DNA from: Thermincola carboxydiphila
GTDB taxonomy: Bacteria; Bacillota; Thermincolia; Thermincolales; UBA2595
Assembly (NCBI GenBank): GCA_016841045.1
Contig: JAENZX010000003.1
Coordinates: forward strand, 242,878 to 306,877
Direction: 5' to 3'
DNA length: 64,000 nucleotides
The translations under genes were made by a program, and so were the position numbers. The notes under the pieces are model-generated. The model was not told where the DNA came from and ran no database searches. It saw only the letters and a list, made by a program, of their open reading frames with translations. Of this stretch, positions 1-9,067 are shown piece by piece (the first letter of the stretch is position 1; the number at the start of each line of letters is the position of its first letter).

Positions 1-1
1 T

Positions 2-2341
2 GATGAAAAGTGCCGAATCACTTATGTTAACCACGCTTACTGCACCTTGTCAGGGTATTCAGATGGCGAATTACCGGGAAAAACTATTAGTTATATTGAA
101 GCACGTCTCGATCAGGAACAGTTTTTAAAACATTTAGAGCTTGTTATAGAAAAGGGGACAAGCCGTTTCGAGACCTCCCACAAGAAAAAAGACGGCAGTG
201 TTATTGATGTTGAAGTAACGATTTCCGATATCCGTGATGAAAAAAATCATTTTTTTATAGTTGTAGTAAGAGATGTTACTGAATATAGAGAAACCATCGA
301 TAGTGTTAATGCCGTGGACGCCATCAAAGAAATTGCAGTTAAAGCCTCATCCAGAAAGGAATACTTCGATTCGGTTGTCAAGATGTTAAGAAACTGGAGC
401 AACTGCAACTCTGTCGGCATACGGTTGGTTAATGAAGAGGGGATAGCTCCATATGAAGCATGTATTGGGTTTTCCAACGAATTCCGCAGTACCGAAAACT
501 GGCTGCCGTTAGATGATAGATGTATCTGTACAAGGGTTATCAGAGAAGAATGCATAACTGATGAAAGCCCCTACAGGACACCAAAAGGCTCCTTCTATTC
601 CAATAATCTTTCAAATTTTTCACACTGCCTTACAGGCTGCCAAAGCAGTAATTACCGTGGAACTTGCATAAAGATTGGTTTCAAATCTATTGCGGTTATT
701 CCAATAAGATATTATAAAGATGTCATGGGAACAATTCATCTGGCAGATGAAAAAGAAGGTAAAATATCACAAAAATTAGTTAAATTTCTCGAAAAAGTTG
801 CCGGATATATCGGAGAAGTAGTTTATAGATATAAAATGGAGGAGAAACTGCGCCGAAACTATGATATACTCAAGACTTCCGACGCTATTAACCGGTTATC
901 TTTAGAGGGAGCTTCCCTCACTGAAGTCTTGAATCACGCTCTCGAATTGATTTCTGATATCCCCTGGGTTCCCTTAAAATCATGGGGATGTATTTTCCTT
1001 GTTGACGAAAGTGAAAGAGAGCTTGTCTTAAAGGCTCAAAGAAAAATTAAAGAGACAAACAAACTTTTATGTGAAAGGGTTGCTTTCGGGCAGTGCCTAT
1101 GCGGAATGGCGGCTCAGTCCAAAGAGGTCGTATTCAGTACTTCGTCAAGCATTGAACACGAAATTATATATGACCAAATGGAACCACATTGTCAATATTC
1201 TGTTCCAATTGTTTACTCTAACAAAACTGTTGGAGTCATAAATGTTTACCTTGATGAGGGTTATCAACCCCAAAGAAAAGATGAAGAGTTTCTTAAACGC
1301 ATTGCCGATAAACTAGCCCATATTATCGTCCGAAAGAAAGCGGAGAGAGACTTAAAAACCAGCGAGAAGCATCTTTCATTAATACATAATACTGTATCTG
1401 ATTTGATATGCCTGATTAAGGTTGAATCTAAGGATATGTTTACCTGTGCTTTTGTTAACAAGTCGTTCCTTGACCGATTAGGCTTACAACAGGAGCAAGT
1501 TATGGGTAAACAGGTACATGAACTTTTACCAGAACCGGCTTGTTCATATGCTCTAGAAAAGTATAAACAAGCTATCTCACAGAGAAAACCACTTACATAC
1601 GATGAGATAGTCGACCTGCCTAATGAACGTATTATGACCGTCACTACTCTTACACCGATTTTTAACAAAGCTGGTCAATGTACTCATCTGCTTAGCGCCG
1701 GTCATGATATTACTGACCGTAAAAGTGCGGAATACAAGCTGAAGGAAAGTCTCAAATACCTTCGCAATACCCTTCAGGAAACTGTTAATGCCCTTACAAT
1801 TATCGCTGAAAAGCGCGATCCGTATACAGTTGGTCACCAGCAGCGTGTGAGCCAGCTTGCAGTCGCCATTGCCAATGAAATGAACTGTTCTAAAGAAATG
1901 ATTGAGGGTATAAAAATTTCAGGTCTCCTTCATGATATAGGCAAAGTGGGCGTTCCTATAGAGATTCTAAACAAACCGGGACGTTTAAGTAACCTTGAGA
2001 TGTCGATTATAAAAAACCACCCTGAAGTAGGTTTTGAGATCGTTCAGAAAATACCCTTTGATTATCCAGTAGCCCAAACCGTCCTCCAACATCAGGAACG
2101 TTTCGATGGCACCGGCTATCCTTTAGGCCTGGCTGGAGAGGATATTATTCTGGAAGCAAGAATAATGGCCGTGGCAGACGTTGTAGAGGCCATGGCATCA
2201 CACCGCCCGTATCGGGCTGGACTGGGATTAGAAGCAGCCCTTAAAGAAATTCGAAACAATAAAGGAATATTCTATGATCCACAGGTAGTTGATGCATGTC
2301 TGCGGTTATTTGATCGGGGATATATATGGGATGTAGGGTAA
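2..2341 (+). CDS. PAS/GAF sensor with HD-GYP c-di-GMP phosphodiesterase output (5' truncated)
   Basis: The frame is open to the left edge, so the N-terminus lies outside the window; a TTG at 47 is internal to a PAS domain (RITYVNHAYC precedes it) and is not the real start. Counted from the edge, the order is PAS (~1-95), a cysteine-rich GAF (~100-285), a second GAF (~300-455), PAS (~470-585) and HD-GYP (~595-779). The HD motif LLHDIGK and the GYP-type segment HQERFDGTGYP are both present, so the output domain should hydrolyse cyclic di-GMP; this is family knowledge, not tested here. The clustered cysteines in the first GAF (CICT, HCLTGC, GTC) could bind a metal or cluster, which is inference. 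No transmembrane segment is seen in the visible part, so it is probably cytosolic. Confidence 0.9.
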   Translation, partial: DEKCRITYVNHAYCTLSGYSDGELPGKTISYIEARLDQEQFLKHLELVIEKGTSRFETSHKKKDGSVIDVEVTISDIRDEKNHFFIVVVRDVTEYRETIDSVNAVDAIKEIAVKASSRKEYFDSVVKMLRNWSNCNSVGIRLVNEEGIAPYEACIGFSNEFRSTENWLPLDDRCICTRVIREECITDESPYRTPKGSFYSNNLSNFSHCLTGCQSSNYRGTCIKIGFKSIAVIPIRYYKDVMGTIHLADEKEGKISQKLVKFLEKVAGYIGEVVYRYKMEEKLRRNYDILKTSDAINRLSLEGASLTEVLNHALELISDIPWVPLKSWGCIFLVDESERELVLKAQRKIKETNKLLCERVAFGQCLCGMAAQSKEVVFSTSSSIEHEIIYDQMEPHCQYSVPIVYSNKTVGVINVYLDEGYQPQRKDEEFLKRIADKLAHIIVRKKAERDLKTSEKHLSLIHNTVSDLICLIKVESKDMFTCAFVNKSFLDRLGLQQEQVMGKQVHELLPEPACSYALEKYKQAISQRKPLTYDEIVDLPNERIMTVTTLTPIFNKAGQCTHLLSAGHDITDRKSAEYKLKESLKYLRNTLQETVNALTIIAEKRDPYTVGHQQRVSQLAVAIANEMNCSKEMIEGIKISGLLHDIGKVGVPIEILNKPGRLSNLEMSIIKNHPEVGFEIVQKIPFDYPVAQTVLQHQERFDGTGYPLGLAGEDIILEARIMAVADVVEAMASHRPYRAGLGLEAALKEIRNNKGIFYDPQVVDACLRLFDRGYIWDVG

Positions 2342-2438
2342 TACCAGAAAAAAACCACATCCATACCCTATAATACATGCGCTTCCTCCGAATACTATAC
2401 TAAGACTCACAACCAAAAACTGATGGAGGTTGAATCTT

Positions 2439-3251
2439 ATGAAAAAAATGTTATCAGTTATAATGATTTTTGCTTTTGTTCTTTCAGGCTGCTCCTTCTT
2501 TGGCAAAAATGATGATCCTAAGCTACCACCAGATACAGCAAAGGAAGAACCGCAGCAGAAACAGGATGGGAAAAAGGATTACGTCATAGGCCTTAATTCT
2601 CCAGTAGAAGGGGCGAAGGAGTGGGCCGACAGGTATAAGCCTTACCAAGGTGTTTTCATGCAAAAGAAGGGCGATTACAGGCTTTTACTAATAAGCCAGG
2701 GAGAGATGTTCTCAGAAGGATACAAGGTATCAGTGAATAAGGTTGAAAAACAGGATGATAAGTGGGTAGTTACAGCCGACATCATAAAGCCGGCCGAAGA
2801 AGATTACGCCGGCAGCAGTGTTTATCCCTTTGAATTGATGAGTATTCTTGATAATGGAAAGCCTGTAGAAGTTGTCAAATCTGACGAATCCAACAGTGAA
2901 ATGAAGCTTGATGTAATAGAAATCCCGGAAGGCAAGCAATTTGCCGTAAGCAAAAACTTCATAGTATTTTCACCTTTAGAAGGGGATAAGATAACTAGCC
3001 CTGTTAAAATACAGGGCAAGGCAAGGGTATTTGAGGCCAATTTCCGTATTGTTATTGAGGATGGACACAACGTTCTGGCAGAAAAGGTTATGATGTCAGA
3101 TGCAGGTGCACCGGCTTGGGGAAATTTTGATGTAAATCTGCCCTTTGAGAAGGCCACCAACCCATCCGGCAGCGTAATTTTCTCCTATGAGAACATGGAA
3201 AACGGCAAAATGATAGAGGAACTCATGGTACCTGTCAAGTTTAATCAGTAA
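2439..3251 (+). CDS. Gmad2-domain (spore-germination type) lipoprotein
   Basis: A 270-aa lipoprotein with an N-terminal hydrophobic segment and lipobox LSGC near residue 18. A charged linker rich in K, E and Q follows. The C-terminal ~90 residues (from FSPLEGDKITSPVKI) match the immunoglobulin-like Gmad2 domain of bacterial spore germination and sporulation proteins. The start is the ATG at 2439, nine bases after GGAGG at 2425-2429; a TTG at 2430 abuts the ribosome site and is unlikely. It is a single-gene unit followed by a hairpin. A role in germination is inferred from the domain only; the middle region (~50-160) is not recognised. Confidence 0.75.
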   Translation: MKKMLSVIMIFAFVLSGCSFFGKNDDPKLPPDTAKEEPQQKQDGKKDYVIGLNSPVEGAKEWADRYKPYQGVFMQKKGDYRLLLISQGEMFSEGYKVSVNKVEKQDDKWVVTADIIKPAEEDYAGSSVYPFELMSILDNGKPVEVVKSDESNSEMKLDVIEIPEGKQFAVSKNFIVFSPLEGDKITSPVKIQGKARVFEANFRIVIEDGHNVLAEKVMMSDAGAPAWGNFDVNLPFEKATNPSGSVIFSYENMENGKMIEELMVPVKFNQ

Positions 3252-3278
3252 AAAACAGTTAGCAGTTAGAAAACGGTA

Positions 3279-3300
3279 GAGACTGGCCCCGGCCAGTCTC
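3279..3300 (+). terminator. Hairpin after the Gmad2 lipoprotein gene
   Basis: Perfect 10-bp stem GAGACTGGCC/GGCCAGTCTC with a two-base loop, 28 bases after the stop. The downstream tract is only weakly T-rich, so termination is likely but not certain. Confidence 0.6.
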
Positions 3301-3420
3301 ATTCAATTTACACGTATCAACACGCATACATAGTAACCCCAGTATAGATAGTTGCATTATCTGTGTTCTAGTGGCTACTCATAAATCTTTTCAAGTACAC
3401 AAGAAAATCAAAAAGAACGA

Positions 3421-3605
3421 TTGAACCACAGAGTGAAGGATTCATGTGTGCGGTAAAAGAGAGGACACAGAGATGCAATGTATTTAACAAAAGTAACACT
3501 GCTGCCTGGATAGAAAATCTAAGTTGACGTTGGCAGTTTCTCTCTGTGATCTCTGTGTCCTCAGGACCATTGAGTAGTGCCAGTGAGTATCTCTGTGTTA
3601 AACCG
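3421..3605. repeat. Nested inverted-repeat intergenic element (ACAGAG type)
   Basis: The 490-base gap between 3252 and 3742 holds no convincing gene. It contains a 14-bp perfect inverted repeat, GAGGACACAGAGAT (3461-3474) against ATCTCTGTGTCCTC (3549-3562), nested inside imperfect outer arms TTGAACCACAGAG (3421-3433) and CTCTGTGTTAAACCG (3591-3605). The layout suggests a dispersed non-coding repeat or a small non-autonomous mobile element; no target-site duplication was identified. Confidence 0.6.
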
Positions 3606-3666
3606 TTTCTTTTATTTTGTTCTGAAGGATCAAGAGGATTTTATCAATTTTTGAAGCAAATAAAAG

Positions 3667-3700
3667 CAGATGCTGCCCGAATATAATCAGGCAGCATCTG
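3667..3700. terminator. Intergenic 11-bp hairpin
   Basis: CAGATGCTGCC (3667-3677) pairs perfectly with GGCAGCATCTG (3690-3700). It lies downstream of the minus-strand rubrerythrin gene and just right of the repeat element. There is no clear U-tract on either strand. Confidence 0.45.
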
Positions 3701-3719
3701 TAACAGGGAATATAGGGGG

Positions 3720-3738
3720 GACCGGTTTTTGACCGGTC
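3720..3738 (-). terminator. Hairpin immediately after rubrerythrin
   Basis: GACCGG (3720-3725) pairs with CCGGTC (3733-3738) a few bases beyond the rubrerythrin stop. On the minus strand a C-rich rather than U-rich tract follows, so it may stabilise the 3' end rather than terminate. Confidence 0.45.
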
Positions 3739-3742
3739 TCTC

Positions 3743-4264
3743 TTATTTGTACATATTGGTTAAAATAAGGTGTTCAGTTTCAATCTCCGCCAACTGCCTG
3801 AAGATGTAAGCTACTTCAGGTTCATTTGCTTTTGTGGCATCCTGAGCCGATTTTAGATAATGGTTTATGGCTTCATCCTCATGGTCGTGAGCTTCAATAA
3901 AATTGTCCGGGTCTGATCCTTTGCACGTACCTGTGGGTACTTCAGGCATTGGAATCCCCAATGCTTTAGAAATAAGTTCTGCATGTTCTTGTTCCTGTTT
4001 CATCAGCCTCTTGAAAATAGCCTGTGAGATTTGGTTTGAGGCCTGGTTATAGGCACATTTGTAAAATGCCGCATTATTTATTTCCAGTTCCAAAGCCCTG
4101 GTTAAATTATCTCTGCTTTGCTGGCTCATCTGTAAAGCGCCTCTGTCATACCACAGAGAAGCTTTCTTTAGTTCTGATCCCGCCGCGCCACAGAATGGAC
4201 AGCGGTCGGGAGTGCTAGAACCAAGATATGTTTCGCCGCAAACCTGACATCTGTATGGATGCAT
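3743..4264 (-). CDS. Reverse rubrerythrin (rubredoxin-like N-terminus, diiron ferritin-like C-terminus)
   Basis: 173 aa. The N-terminus carries a rubredoxin-type iron site with C6-x2-C9 and C22-x2-C25 (CPFC). The rest is a four-helix ferritin-like domain with the glutamate/histidine ligand segments LELEINN, EQEHAEL, HEDEAINHY and EIETEHL. Rubrerythrins reduce hydrogen peroxide in the cytosol of anaerobes using electrons from rubredoxin or NADH-linked donors. Having the rubredoxin part first marks the reverse type. The ATG at 4264 follows a strong AAAGGAGGT site. It appears monocistronic, with hairpins downstream. Confidence 0.92.
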   Translation of the reverse strand: MHPYRCQVCGETYLGSSTPDRCPFCGAAGSELKKASLWYDRGALQMSQQSRDNLTRALELEINNAAFYKCAYNQASNQISQAIFKRLMKQEQEHAELISKALGIPMPEVPTGTCKGSDPDNFIEAHDHEDEAINHYLKSAQDATKANEPEVAYIFRQLAEIETEHLILTNMYK

Positions 4265-4370
4265 TTGGGTACCTCCTTTAGTTCTCTAACAATAATTCTA
4301 CTTCAGTCGTTACAGACCTTCCGGAAAATAATTAACAATTTATTAATTATTATTATTATTATCATTTGCA

Positions 4371-4751
4371 TTAATTCTTTGCCTTATCGCGTTTAGATAA
4401 TTTTGCCTTACAACAAAATTCGTAAATCCCCATTCCCATAAGAAAAAGGCCAAATATTTTTTTCAACAAACCTGCAGGTATTCTTACCGCTATAAGAGAC
4501 CCTATGACTGCACCACCAATAGTGCCAAATGCCAGCAGCAGCGCAAGGTGGGGTCTTACATTACCCTGCCTGTAATGAGTAATAACAGCAACAGCAGCAG
4601 TTGGAATAAAAGATAAAAGGGTGACACCCTGAGCTGTATGTTGTGGGATTCCTTTTAAGAAAACGAGAGCAGGTACCAGGAGAGTGCCTCCGCCTACTGC
4701 CAAGCCGCTTAAAATTCCCGCAAAAAAACCTATTATAGTTACCAGCATCAA
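4371..4751 (-). CDS. Half-size TauE/SafE-family membrane protein, second of a pair
   Basis: 126 aa with about four hydrophobic helices and the glycine-rich family signature GLAVGGGTLLVPALV near residue 18. Full TauE/SafE permeases are about 250 aa and made of two such repeats, so this is one half. It follows its partner with a 4-base ATGA overlap (4748-4751), implying translational coupling and probably a heterodimeric anion (sulfite/sulfonate-type) exporter. The substrate is unknown. The C-terminus is lysine-rich. Just downstream (4331-4370) is an AT-rich stretch with TTA repeats. Confidence 0.82.
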   Translation of the reverse strand: MMLVTIIGFFAGILSGLAVGGGTLLVPALVFLKGIPQHTAQGVTLLSFIPTAAVAVITHYRQGNVRPHLALLLAFGTIGGAVIGSLIAVRIPAGLLKKIFGLFLMGMGIYEFCCKAKLSKRDKAKN

Positions 4752-5107
4752 AACATCATCCTTAGCCCGGCCAGAAACATAAATACACCAAAGAACTGGC
4801 GCAGCCTCTCACCCGAGAATTTATTCATCAACTTAGCACCAAGATATCCACCTGCCATCCCGCCGGCCGCCACCTGAACAGCCATCATAAAATCAATGTC
4901 CTTATTCAGCCAATAAATAAAGCAGCTGGCAAGAGTAGTGGGAAGGATAATTGCCAACGATGTTCCGTGAGCCTGGTGCTGGGTAACCCCAAGCAAAAAA
5001 ACCATTGCTGGAATTAGAATTGTCCCGCCGCCGATTCCCAAAAGCCCATTGACAATACCTGTGATTATTCCTATACCTATCAGATAAATAGTGCTTATAT
5101 GTTTCAT
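4748..5107 (-). CDS. Half-size TauE/SafE-family membrane protein, first of a pair
   Basis: 119 aa, about four transmembrane helices, with the signature GLLGIGGGTILIPAMVFLLG near residue 22 and a second conserved QHQAHGTSLA segment that has a counterpart (QHTAQGVTLL) in the partner. The ATG at 5107 lies after a GGGGG ribosome site. The two proteins look like the separated N- and C-terminal halves of a normal sulfite exporter family protein. The pair is likely co-transcribed and co-assembled in the membrane; this is inferred from size, overlap and family topology. Confidence 0.82.
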   Translation of the reverse strand: MKHISTIYLIGIGIITGIVNGLLGIGGGTILIPAMVFLLGVTQHQAHGTSLAIILPTTLASCFIYWLNKDIDFMMAVQVAAGGMAGGYLGAKLMNKFSGERLRQFFGVFMFLAGLRMMF

Positions 5108-5165
5108 TTTTCCCCCGATCGTAAATGTATAGGTTCAATAGATATTATTTTACATCTCCCGCCTT

Positions 5166-5194
5166 TTGACTCAGGTTAAATTGTGGTATATTAT
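5166..5194 (+). promoter_or_regulatory. SigA-type promoter for the glycosyltransferase gene
   Basis: TTGACT (5166-5171), a 17-bp spacer and TATTAT (5189-5194), about 75 bases upstream of the gene start at 5268. Confidence 0.6.
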
Positions 5195-5267
5195 AACAAG
5201 AAGATTAAAAAGCTTGATTTAGCGCATTAATAGTTAGCGCCTTGCTGACTAAAGTTGGGGAGATGTT

Positions 5268-6374
5268 ATGGAAAGGGTCTTATTTTGTTCGGTTTCCATT
5301 GGGGCAGGGCATGATTTAGCAGCCAGGGCCGTTATGCAGGAGATAGAACATCGCTATCCTTATTGCCAGACAAGACTTGTCGATACATTTAAATATATCA
5401 ACCCTATGCTTAATAAAGTCATCGTCGGCAGTTACATGGAAAGCCTCAGGTTCAGCCCCAAAATATGGGGTTACCTATACTCTCAAGCTGAAGATGAAGA
5501 TAAGTTTGTAGATCTCGGGCATATTTTGTCAAAACTGTTGTCAGTCAAGATGGAAAAACTGATTACAGAATTTAACCCTCAGGCAATTGTGTGTACCCAT
5601 GCTTTTCCTGCCGGTATTCTATCCATCCTAAAAGGGCAGGGGAAAATAAATGTACCACTTATAGCTGTTTTGACTGATTTTACAATACACCCGTTTTGGG
5701 TACATGAACATATAGACAAGTACATTCTCCCCAGCGAACTGTTAAAATATGAAGTACAGGAATACGGTGTGAAAGAAGAACAGATAATGTGTTCAGGAAT
5801 ACCCCTGCGCAGGCAGTTTATGGTTAGGGGAGACAAAAAAGAAACACGCAGAAAACTTGGGCTTGAAGAAAAGGTTACTATACTGGTCATGGGTGGCGGT
5901 CTAGGTCTTGGCGAAATTGAAGAAGTGATAAGAAGCCTGGGAAATGCCGACCTCGATTTACAGATAGTTACCATCGCAGGCAGGAATGATAAGTTATGGA
6001 CCAAACTACAAACAATGTTTGTCAATAATAAAGTTAAGATTTTCGGATTTATTGAAAACGTAGCCGAAGTAATGGCTGCCTGTGACTTTATCGTCTCTAA
6101 ACCTGGAGGGCTTACAACAGCAGAAGTCCTATCACAGGGACTTCCTATGATAATAGTAAACCCACTTCCCGGTCAGGAGTTTAGGAATACTGATTTTTTA
6201 TTAAACACCGGCGTAGCTGTAAAGGTTCGAAAAACCCAGTATCTTGTTCCTCAGCTAAAGCTACTCCTGTCATGCCAAATCAAACTTAAACAAATGAGGG
6301 AAATGACAGCTAATATGGGAAAACCCAATTCAGCGGCACGAATGGTAGACTATCTGGAATCGATAACATTATAG
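5268..6374 (+). CDS. MGDG-synthase-type glycosyltransferase (family 28-like)
   Basis: 368 aa. The N-terminal half (~15-170) matches the monogalactosyldiacylglycerol-synthase N-terminal domain (VSIGAGHDLAARA, AIVCTHAFPAG, VLTDFTIHPFWVH). The C-terminal half is the glycosyltransferase-28 nucleotide-sugar-binding fold, with the signature SKPGGLTTAEVLSQGLPM near residue 280. Relatives such as Bacillus UgtP add glucose to diacylglycerol at the membrane face and supply lipoteichoic-acid anchors; acceptor and sugar here are not determinable. The start ATG follows a GGGGAGAT-type site. It is followed 13 bases later by the DUF3786 gene, so the two are probably one operon. Confidence 0.85.
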   Translation: MERVLFCSVSIGAGHDLAARAVMQEIEHRYPYCQTRLVDTFKYINPMLNKVIVGSYMESLRFSPKIWGYLYSQAEDEDKFVDLGHILSKLLSVKMEKLITEFNPQAIVCTHAFPAGILSILKGQGKINVPLIAVLTDFTIHPFWVHEHIDKYILPSELLKYEVQEYGVKEEQIMCSGIPLRRQFMVRGDKKETRRKLGLEEKVTILVMGGGLGLGEIEEVIRSLGNADLDLQIVTIAGRNDKLWTKLQTMFVNNKVKIFGFIENVAEVMAACDFIVSKPGGLTTAEVLSQGLPMIIVNPLPGQEFRNTDFLLNTGVAVKVRKTQYLVPQLKLLLSCQIKLKQMREMTANMGKPNSAARMVDYLESITL

Positions 6375-6387
6375 GGAGGTAATCTTT

Positions 6388-7014
6388 TTGAATAAAACTT
6401 ACTTGAATTTGGATGTCGCTTACGATCACGCTAAAAATAAACTTTCCATGAAAGACCCTGCCGAAATAGCAAGAAATTCCGGCGTAACCTATGAAGAACA
6501 GGCTAAAATTTTTACAGTTAATTACCTTGGAGAACAGTATCTTGTTTCTTATCCTGATGGGATTGTAAGCCGTAAAGATAAACCTGACGAAGTTCAGATA
6601 AACGTCAAAATATTAATTCTACATTACCTGATTACGGCCAATGGTGCCCCGCTGCAAAATAAGTGGATTTCTTTTAAGGAACTTCCCGACGGTGCTATAT
6701 ATATTGATCCTTTTACCAGACGGACAATCAATCCTATGGTTAAGATTTTCGGCGAAAAACAGGAACAGTTTTTCCAACTGGCTCAGACTATGGGTGCTAA
6801 AAAAGAGACACTGGGAGATACAAGTCTGACTATTTACGCTTTCCCACGGGTACCTATAACCTACGTTCTGTACAGTGCTGACGAAGAGTTTCCAGCATCG
6901 GGCAATGTCCTTTTTGACGGGTCGGCTGCCAATTACCTTCCAACAGAGGATTTCGCTGTTGTTTCCAGTCTCATCATTTACCAACTTAGCGCTCTTGTTG
7001 GAGATAAAAAATAA
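6388..7014 (+). CDS. DUF3786 family protein
   Basis: 208 aa, soluble, no signal peptide. The overall pattern, including the segment ILHYLITANGAPL followed by WISFKELPDG and a C-terminal ADEEFPASGNVLFDGSA, matches the DUF3786 family, found mainly in anaerobes. The biochemical role is unknown. The TTG start at 6388 is decided by GGGAGGT at 6374-6380. It sits directly behind the glycosyltransferase gene. Confidence 0.72.
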   Translation: MNKTYLNLDVAYDHAKNKLSMKDPAEIARNSGVTYEEQAKIFTVNYLGEQYLVSYPDGIVSRKDKPDEVQINVKILILHYLITANGAPLQNKWISFKELPDGAIYIDPFTRRTINPMVKIFGEKQEQFFQLAQTMGAKKETLGDTSLTIYAFPRVPITYVLYSADEEFPASGNVLFDGSAANYLPTEDFAVVSSLIIYQLSALVGDKK

Positions 7015-7138
7015 ACTTTTTGACATCCGGTCGTTTTCTGATGTTATTTGTTGATGGACAAGCGTGCGTTTTCAACATATTATTTATCACCCCCGTTGTA
7101 CAATAGAACTGAATTCAACTGGGGGAGGCACGCTAATT

Positions 7139-7744
7139 ATGAATTCAGCAAAGATTAATTTCCTTAACTTAAGGGCATCGTTTTTGATAATTCTAACGGC
7201 AATGCTAGTTTCTTTTCTGCTGCAGATCAATTTCCCAACATTACAAGAAATGAGGAATAACTTAACATCTGTATGGGTAGAACGACAGATGGACCTTACA
7301 GGCGGAAAAGGCAGCACTCTGGTCCAAGATGGATGGACTTATTTTCAACTTGGCCAACTTGCCAAAGCTAAAGCTCTGATGGAAAAAGCATTTGCAGAAG
7401 ATAACAGTATTTCCGCATTATATTGTCTTGGGCTTATTGACCTTAAATATCGCAGGTTTGATGACAGTATTGTTAAGCTGGAGAAAGTTTCTGCATTTTC
7501 TCCAAACCATGTCCCTACAATGATGGCATTAGGGGAGTCGTATTTCCAACTAGGTTACTTCGGGCGGTCAAAAGAACTTTTCGAAAAAGCGGTCAAGCAT
7601 GAACCTACAAGTACTAAGGCCCGTTTGTGGCTTGGTAGGACATACATTAACCTTAATGAAACTATTAAAGCACGTCAAGTTCTGAATACTGTCAACTCAG
7701 GCCCGGAAGCACAGGAAGCGGCGGCTCTTATTAAAAACATCTAA
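7139..7744 (+). CDS. Membrane-anchored TPR protein
   Basis: 201 aa. One N-terminal hydrophobic helix (residues ~10-32) is followed by about four tetratricopeptide-like repeats (~60-195, for example AWTYFQLGQLAKAKAL-type, ALYCLGLIDLKYRRFDDSI, AKALGESYFQLG-type units). TPR domains act as protein-interaction scaffolds. The start is ATG 7139 after GGGGGAGG at 7120-7127; an upstream in-frame extension to 7064 has no ribosome site. It lies 94 bases before an FtsW/SpoVE-type gene, so a role near the cell-wall or sporulation machinery is possible but only inferred. Confidence 0.7.
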   Translation: MNSAKINFLNLRASFLIILTAMLVSFLLQINFPTLQEMRNNLTSVWVERQMDLTGGKGSTLVQDGWTYFQLGQLAKAKALMEKAFAEDNSISALYCLGLIDLKYRRFDDSIVKLEKVSAFSPNHVPTMMALGESYFQLGYFGRSKELFEKAVKHEPTSTKARLWLGRTYINLNETIKARQVLNTVNSGPEAQEAAALIKNI

Positions 7745-7838
7745 TATATTACAGGTATATTACAGGAATTTTTACTACTCTTGTAGAATTCAACTTTAGA
7801 ATTTCAATTGTATAAACAATCCAGAGGAGTAATATATT

Positions 7839-8993
7839 GTGCGAAAGCGTTTATTAGATTGGTATACTTTAATTCCGGTGCTTCTTTTATTATGCATCGG
7901 TATTATTATGGTCTTAAGCGCCAGCTCTGCCAAAACTGCTGCGGCAGTACTTAAGAGTAACAATGGAGCTGCAGACCCATTCTATTATTTTAACAAACAA
8001 TTTATATCAGTCTTAATTGGTCTTGCAGGCATGTTTTTTGTATCGACTATCGATTATCGTAAGTGGAAACAGTGTGTTAAACCGGCACTGTACCTTTCTA
8101 TTTTTCTTTTAACAGCAGTATTTTTCTTTGAAAAGAGAAATGGTGCTCACGGTTGGATTTCAATCGGAGACCGTGGATTTCAACCCTCAGAATTTGTTAA
8201 ATTGTGCCTAGTCCTGATACTGGCTTACATTATCAGTGTCAAAAAAGAGAAGATCAAATCCTTTGAACAGGGTGTACTTCCTGCTCTGCTGGTAATTGGC
8301 CTTCTTGTTGGACTGGTAATCCTTGAGCCCGATTTTGGTACCGGTCTGGTTATGTTATCTACATCATTTCTAATGCTTTTTGCCGGCGGGGTTTCAAAAC
8401 GACATCTAACAGTGCTTATGTCTGCAGGTATTGTATTAGTTACTCTTGCAATTATAAACGACATGGTCTCTAAATCATATCGTTTTTTAAGGTATCTTGC
8501 TTTCATTGATCCCTTTAAAGATCCGGCAGGTTTTGGGTATCAGATTATCCAGTCCTTATATGCAATAGGGTCAGGTGGGATGTTTGGCGTTGGCCTTGGC
8601 CGTTCAATGCAAAAGTTCGGACATATTCCCGAACAGCACACAGACTTCATTTTTAGCATTTTGGCGGAAGAATTGGGTTTTATTGGCGCTTTATTTATCA
8701 TTATACTGTTTTTGCTTTTTGCAGCCAGGGGATATATGGTAGCTTACAATTCTAAAGATACCTTTGGTAGTCTCCTTGCCAGCGGAATTACAACCATGAT
8801 CCTTGTAGAAGCTGCAATAAACATTGCAGTTGTTACATCATCAATGCCGGTAACCGGCATAACACTCCCGTTTATCAGTTTTGGAGGTTCGTCAGTTATC
8901 TTTAAGCTAACTGCTGTAGGAGTTCTTTTAAATATTTCCAAACAAACAGAGCCCCAAACTCTTTTCATTTCATCAAAAAAGGCTGCCTCATAA
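7839..8993 (+). CDS. FtsW/SpoVE-type SEDS peptidoglycan glycosyltransferase
   Basis: 384 aa, about ten transmembrane helices. SEDS motifs are clear: GAHGWISIG, QPSEFVKL, LEPDFGTGLV, GSGGMFGVGLG, PEQHTDFIF and ITLPFISFGGSS. The pattern SLYAIGSGG...GRSMQK is closer to FtsW/SpoVE than to RodA. Family members polymerise lipid II into glycan strands together with a class B penicillin-binding protein. The GTG start follows AGAGGAG at 7824-7830. It is not in a division cluster, so it could be the sporulation cortex enzyme SpoVE or a spare FtsW/RodA; this cannot be settled from sequence alone. Confidence 0.85.
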   Translation: MRKRLLDWYTLIPVLLLLCIGIIMVLSASSAKTAAAVLKSNNGAADPFYYFNKQFISVLIGLAGMFFVSTIDYRKWKQCVKPALYLSIFLLTAVFFFEKRNGAHGWISIGDRGFQPSEFVKLCLVLILAYIISVKKEKIKSFEQGVLPALLVIGLLVGLVILEPDFGTGLVMLSTSFLMLFAGGVSKRHLTVLMSAGIVLVTLAIINDMVSKSYRFLRYLAFIDPFKDPAGFGYQIIQSLYAIGSGGMFGVGLGRSMQKFGHIPEQHTDFIFSILAEELGFIGALFIIILFLLFAARGYMVAYNSKDTFGSLLASGITTMILVEAAINIAVVTSSMPVTGITLPFISFGGSSVIFKLTAVGVLLNISKQTEPQTLFISSKKAAS

Positions 8994-9008
8994 GGCTGGC
9001 CTTTTATT
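8977..9008 (+). terminator. Imperfect terminator hairpin after the SEDS gene
   Basis: AAAAGGC and GCCT on the left pair with AGGC and GCCTTTT on the right around a CATA loop, with a small internal asymmetry, then TTATTAT. The stop codon of the SEDS gene lies inside it. Confidence 0.5.
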
Positions 9009-9067
9009 ATAGATTGTCTTTATATTTTTTAAAAACTTATAAAAGCCTAATAGCTGGGGGAAATAAA

